This document shows, one piece after another, positions 60,290 to 64,000 of a stretch of 64,000 bases of DNA. The stretch comes from UBA5018 sp947463165. GTDB taxonomy: Bacteria > Cyanobacteriota > Cyanobacteriia > PCC-6307 > Cyanobiaceae. The notes below the pieces were generated by a model. It worked only from the letters and a program-made list of their open reading frames with translations, did no database searches and was not told where the DNA came from. Numbering within the stretch: the first letter of the stretch is position 1; every line of letters starts with the position of its first letter. The stretch is taken from assembly GCA_943371245.1 (NCBI GenBank), contig CALRTY020000005.1, positions 1-64,000 of the forward strand, in the 5' to 3' direction. A program made the position numbers and the translations under genes.

Positions 60290-60478
60290 GCGGCCCTGCT
60301 GGAGCTGGCTCACGTTCTCCACAGCCCGCAGTTCGTTCAGGCGGTTTTTGAGGCGCTTGGCGCGCTTCTCGCCCAATTGCCTAGGCGCCAGCAGCTGTTC
60401 CGCCAGGGCGGTGAGCAAGACGGGGCTTTTGGCCAGGCCGATGTCATCAAATTCATTGACTGCCAATAGTTTTGTCAA
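60290..60478 (-). pseudogene. Truncated RelE/HigB-like toxin
   Basis: The frame begins MTKLLAVNEFDDIGLAKSPV and has LLAPRQLGEKRAKRLKNRLNELRAVENVSQLQQGRPHP, similar to the helical first half of HigB/RelE-family toxins. The beta-sheet with catalytic residues (G-x-R...HPYRLIFxP) is missing, and the reading frame runs directly into the leader of the antitoxin remnant. Together with 59804-60263 this is a collapsed toxin-antitoxin module. Confidence 0.5.
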
Positions 60479-60651
60479 TGAGGGATCGATTCAAAATATG
60501 CTCCCGATCAGCCAACTGAGAGACCAGGCCCTGGCAATCCATTGTAAATTAGCCAATAGCTATTAGCAGGTGGCTATTGGCTATTGGCGAACAGCAACAT
60601 CGACCATCTCCTGCCACACCAAAGCCAGTCCTCCCCTGCGGCCCCAGCCCC

Positions 60652-63600
60652 ATGTTTCCGCAAGATCTTTCCCCGGGCCTCTACGACCACCCCCTAAGTG
60701 AGGCTGGCCACCAACAGCTCAGCGTCCAACCCGCAGGCAGGCACACTCTGGCGCCGTTGGACCCAGCAGAAGTGCCACAACGCTTGAGCCGCTACCTGCG
60801 ACAGCTCAGTCAAATCGCCCTGGCGGCCATGCCGGAGGCCCAGCGGCAACAACGTCAGCTGGTCCTGGTTAACCAGATCGTTTTTTTGCTCCAGCAGCAG
60901 ACGCCCACCGCGATCAGCACTGGCGATCAGCTCCATTCAAGTTTCCAGTTACTGCAGGAGCTTTTAGTGAGCCCCCTGCTGCCGAATGAATCGCCCCTGA
61001 TTCGGCCCCTGATCCCCCTGGCCGACGGCACCCTGCTGATCAATGCCCCAAGCGAACCCAGCGTGGGCCTGGCCCTGCAGGCGGAAGTGCCCTCGGCCGA
61101 TCGAATCGATCTGCTCTGCGCTTTCATCAAGTGGAGCGGGTTGCGATTGCTGCAGGATGTTCTCAAGCAACACCTCAATGCCGGCCGTTCCCTGCGGGTG
61201 CTCACCACCGTTTACATGGGCGCCACCGATCGCAAGGCGCTCGACTGGCTGGTAGAGCACAAAGCCCAAGTGTGCGTGAGTACAGATACCCGTCGCACCC
61301 GCCTGCATGCCAAGGCCTGGCTGTTTCAGCGCGCCAGCGGCGCCAGCACCGCCTATATCGGCTCCTCCAACCTTTCGGCCGCCGCGCTGCTCGACGGATT
61401 GGAGTGGAACGTGCGGCTAGCTGCTCTGGAAACGCCCGACATGCTGCGCAAGTTTCAGGACACCTTTGATACTTACTGGGAGGAGAGCGAATTCGAACCC
61501 TATGCCGCCACCCCTGAGCAGCGGGCTCGTATCGATCATCAGCTCGCTGGGGCCCGGGGTGTCGATTCGGACACAAAGATTGGCGCCATGCCGGTGTGGT
61601 TCGACCTGCGGCCCTATGCCTACCAGCGTGAGATGCTCGATCAGCTCGCGGCCGAGCGCTCGCTCCACCAGCGTTTTCGCAACCTGGTAGTGGCTGCCAC
61701 CGGCACCGGCAAGACCGTGGTCGCCGCCTTCGACTTCGCCCGCCTCCACGCCGATTTCCCCGAGCGGTTCCCCTCGCCCGAGCCGCCGCGCCTGCTGCTG
61801 ATCGCCCATCGCAAGGAGATTCTGCAGCAGGCCCTGGTCAGCTTCCGCCAGGTGCTGCGCGATCACTGTTTCGGGGAGCTGTATGTAGATGGCGAGCTAC
61901 CTAGCCAATGGCGCCATGTGTTCGCCTCGGTGCAGTCGCTCGCCCAGCGCGACCTCGCCGAGATCCCCGCCGAGCGCTTCGATGTGGTGATCGAGGATGA
62001 GTTCCACCACGCGGCCGCTGCAAGCTACCGGCGCTGGCTCGATCATCTGCGCCCCAAACTGCTGCTTGGTCTCACCGCCACACCCGAACGGGCTGATGGG
62101 CTAGACATCCTCCACTGGTTTGATGGCCGCATCGCCGCCGAGTTGCGCCTCTGGAGCGCCCTCGATCAGGGACTACTCGCCCCCTTTCATTACTTCGCGG
62201 TGGCCGATGGCACCGACCTGGCCGCCTTGGAATGGCGCCGCGGTGGCTATGTGCCGGCCCAGCTGAGTGCGCTCTACACCGGTGATCATCGCCGCGTGGA
62301 TCTGATCCTCAGCGAGCTGGAGAAGCAGCTGGCCGAACCGCAGCGCATGCGGGCCCTGGGCTTCTGCGTGAGCGTGGAGCACGCCCGCTTCATGGCCGAG
62401 CGCTTCCGCGTCCGCGGCTTTGCTGCTGAGGCCCTCGATTCATCCAGCTCCGCCGAACTGCGCCAAGGCGCCCTGCGCCGTCTTCATACCGGCGCCCTGC
62501 AAATCATCTTCGCCGTAGATCTATTCAACGAAGGGCTCGATATCCCCTCAATCGACACCGTGCTGCTGCTGCGGCCCACCGAGAGCGCTGTGGTGTTTTT
62601 GCAGCAGTTGGGCCGGGGCCTGCGTCTTTCCCCCGAAACCGGCAAGAGCTGCCTCACTGTGCTCGATTTCATTGGCCAGCAGCACCGCCGTTTTCGCTTT
62701 GATCTGCGCTATCGCTCCCTGCTGGGCTGCAGTCGGCGGCAACTGCAGGAGCAGCTGGAGCAGTGGTTTCCCTTCCTGCCGCTCGGTTGCCGGCTTGTGC
62801 TCGATCGCGTCTCCAGCCAGGCGGTGCTCGCCAACCTGCGCCAGTGCCTGCCCTCGCGCCGGCCCCAGCTGCTGGCGGAGCTGCGATCCCTCTCCGCAGA
62901 AGGCCAGATCGGCCTCGCCAGTGGCCTGGCCGATTGGCTCGCTGCTCTGGCGATGGAGCCAGCCGACTTCTACGGGATTCGTGGCGCCAGTTTCACCGCG
63001 TTGCGGCGCGAGCTGGGCTGGCTGGTTGAGCCTCCCCATCCTGAGGAGGAGCGCCTCAAGCGTTCGATCACCGCTGGGCTGCTCCATCTCGATGATCCCG
63101 ATCGGCTGCGTTCCACCGCCGCCGCCCTGGCTGCTCCCGTCCCGCCCGATCCGCTGGCCCTCTCCGAGCGTGAGCGGCGCCAGAGGTTGATGCTCACCGT
63201 GCAGTTGTTTGGCACCGGCCGTTCATGGTGTCTTCTGGCTGAGGCTCTGGCGCTGCTCTGGCAGGCCGCAGCCTGGCGCGAGGAGCTGCGCCAGTTGCTG
63301 CTGCTGCTGGCCGAGCGCGCCGATCACTCCCTGCATCCGCTGCCCTGGGCGTTGCCGGTGCCCCTGCGGGTGCACGCCCACTACACCCGCGCCGAAATCG
63401 AAGCGGCCTTCGCTGTGCTCACCAACAACGCCCCCTGGATCCACCGCGAAGGAGTGCTCTGGCACCAGAGCAGCCAAACCGACCTTCTCCCCCTCCACCC
63501 GCTATCGGGACCTGGCCCTGGGCCCCTCGCTGTTCCACTGGGAAAGCCAGAGCACCACTACCGAGTGTTCTCCCACTGGCCAGCGCTACATCCACCACGG

Positions 63601-63790
63601 GTCGCGCGGTAGCCGTGTGCTCCTGTTTGTGAGAGAGCAGCGCAAGCAGGGCACCGTTACCGAGCCATTCCGTTGCCTTGGTTTTGCTAACTACGAAAGC
63701 CACGAAGGCGAACGGCCGATGGCGATTCGCTGGCGGCTGGAGCGGCCGATCCCGGCGGCCTGGTTACCGGTGATGGCATTGGTGGGTTGA
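60652..63790 (+). pseudogene. PLD-DEAD helicase with DUF3427 C-terminus, frameshifted
   Basis: From ATG 60652 the main frame reaches 63612. Residues about 120-290 hold a phospholipase-D-like fold (LHAKAWLF, YIGSSNLSAAAL). The SF2 helicase follows: VVAATGTGKTVVAAFDFAR, VIEDEFHHAAAASYRRWL (DEFH box), LLGLTATPERADG, FAVDLFNEGLDIPSIDTVLLLRPTES and QQLGRGLR. The C-terminal DUF3427 part starts RVHAHYTRAEIEAAFAV...HREGVLWHQSSQTDLL, but the expected continuation (FSPSTRYRDLALGPSLFHWESQSTT ... RGSRVLLFVREQRK ... ESHEGERPMAIRWRLE) is in the +1 frame up to 63790. A small deletion near 63485 probably removed about a dozen codons and shifted the frame. The helicase core is intact; activity without the tail is uncertain. 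Confidence 0.8.
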
Positions 63791-64000
63791 GGGGTTTGCG
63801 GCTTGGCTGAGTGAAGAGGGGTGGGCGTGCCAGCCCCATGGCGCGCATGTTCCATCGCTGATTCAGCGTAGAAGAGGCGGCCTTCCTTATGGCTGTGGTC
63901 CGAATCGTTGGCTGCCGCGGGTTCAGCGGCTTGTCGCGAGGCGGGTGTCCGCAATGAGACTGGGCGATTGACCAATCCAACGGAACCGACATCAGGTGTC
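63791..64000. other. Right window edge, no gene seen
   Basis: The last 210 bases hold no frame with a recognisable motif on either strand; a gene may start beyond the window. Confidence 0.4.

Overview
The window looks like the chromosome of a high-GC picocyanobacterium (Cyanobium / freshwater Synechococcus type). Four things point there: a circularly permuted two-piece tmRNA gene with the tag ANNIVRFSRQAAPVAA; the cyanobacterial block pipX-pipY-sepF-proC; several families known mainly from cyanobacteria (DUF1823, DUF3086, DUF3119, DUF4079); and Der and EcfT neighbours typical of the group. The species assignment is inference.

Layout. 1-2.4 kb is accessory debris: a transposase N-terminus at the window edge, a tyrosine-recombinase relic, and a TacT-like GNAT toxin with a possible short antitoxin, all on the downstream side of ssrA. 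2.4-20.5 kb is mostly core or metabolic: an RlmL-type methyltransferase, a cytochrome P450, a SulP transporter, a Gdt1/Mn-type exporter, a P-type ATPase, ChrA, TspO, an AP2-domain protein, a pterin dehydratase and ClpB. Its long intergenic stretches carry IS ends and tandem repeats. 20.6-36.7 kb is a defence island: a truncated foreign cas3, a complete type I-G (I-U) effector operon (cas3-csb1-csb2-csx17, minus strand), a divergent adaptation operon (small membrane protein-cas1-cas2) and a 21-repeat CRISPR array. The array ends directly on an integron-integrase-like C-terminus. An OLD-family nuclease, broken toxin-antitoxin and ATPase genes, an intact Phd/VapC pair and a broken phosphoesterase follow, up to the tRNA-Tyr/tRNA-Thr genes. 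37-52 kb is a dense core block (aroQ, miaE, mtnD, cobI, dus, der, ecfT, pipX, pipY, sepF, proC, plsY, an MlaE-type permease, an MFS carrier). 52.1-64 kb is a second island beside tRNA-Gly: Phd/VapC, a recombinase relic, a two-gene operon of a dynamin-like GTPase and a SNF2-family helicase, a collapsed HigBA-type module, and a PLD-DEAD helicase with a frameshifted C-terminus.

How the genes fit together. In the first island, adaptation (cas1-cas2 plus a translationally coupled membrane protein), crRNA processing and surveillance (csb2, csb1, csx17) and interference (cas3) appear complete except that no cas4 is present. The OLD nuclease and toxin-antitoxin pairs are further defence or stability functions. 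In the second island the GTPase-SNF2 pair is the best candidate for a poorly described system: both genes are intact, closely spaced, visibly lower in GC than the neighbouring core genes, and surrounded by decayed mobile and addiction modules. A recurring oddity across the window is short in-frame tandem repeats in the N-termini or linkers of otherwise conserved proteins (PipY, ProC, MiaE, MtnD, ChrA, the Phd antitoxin).
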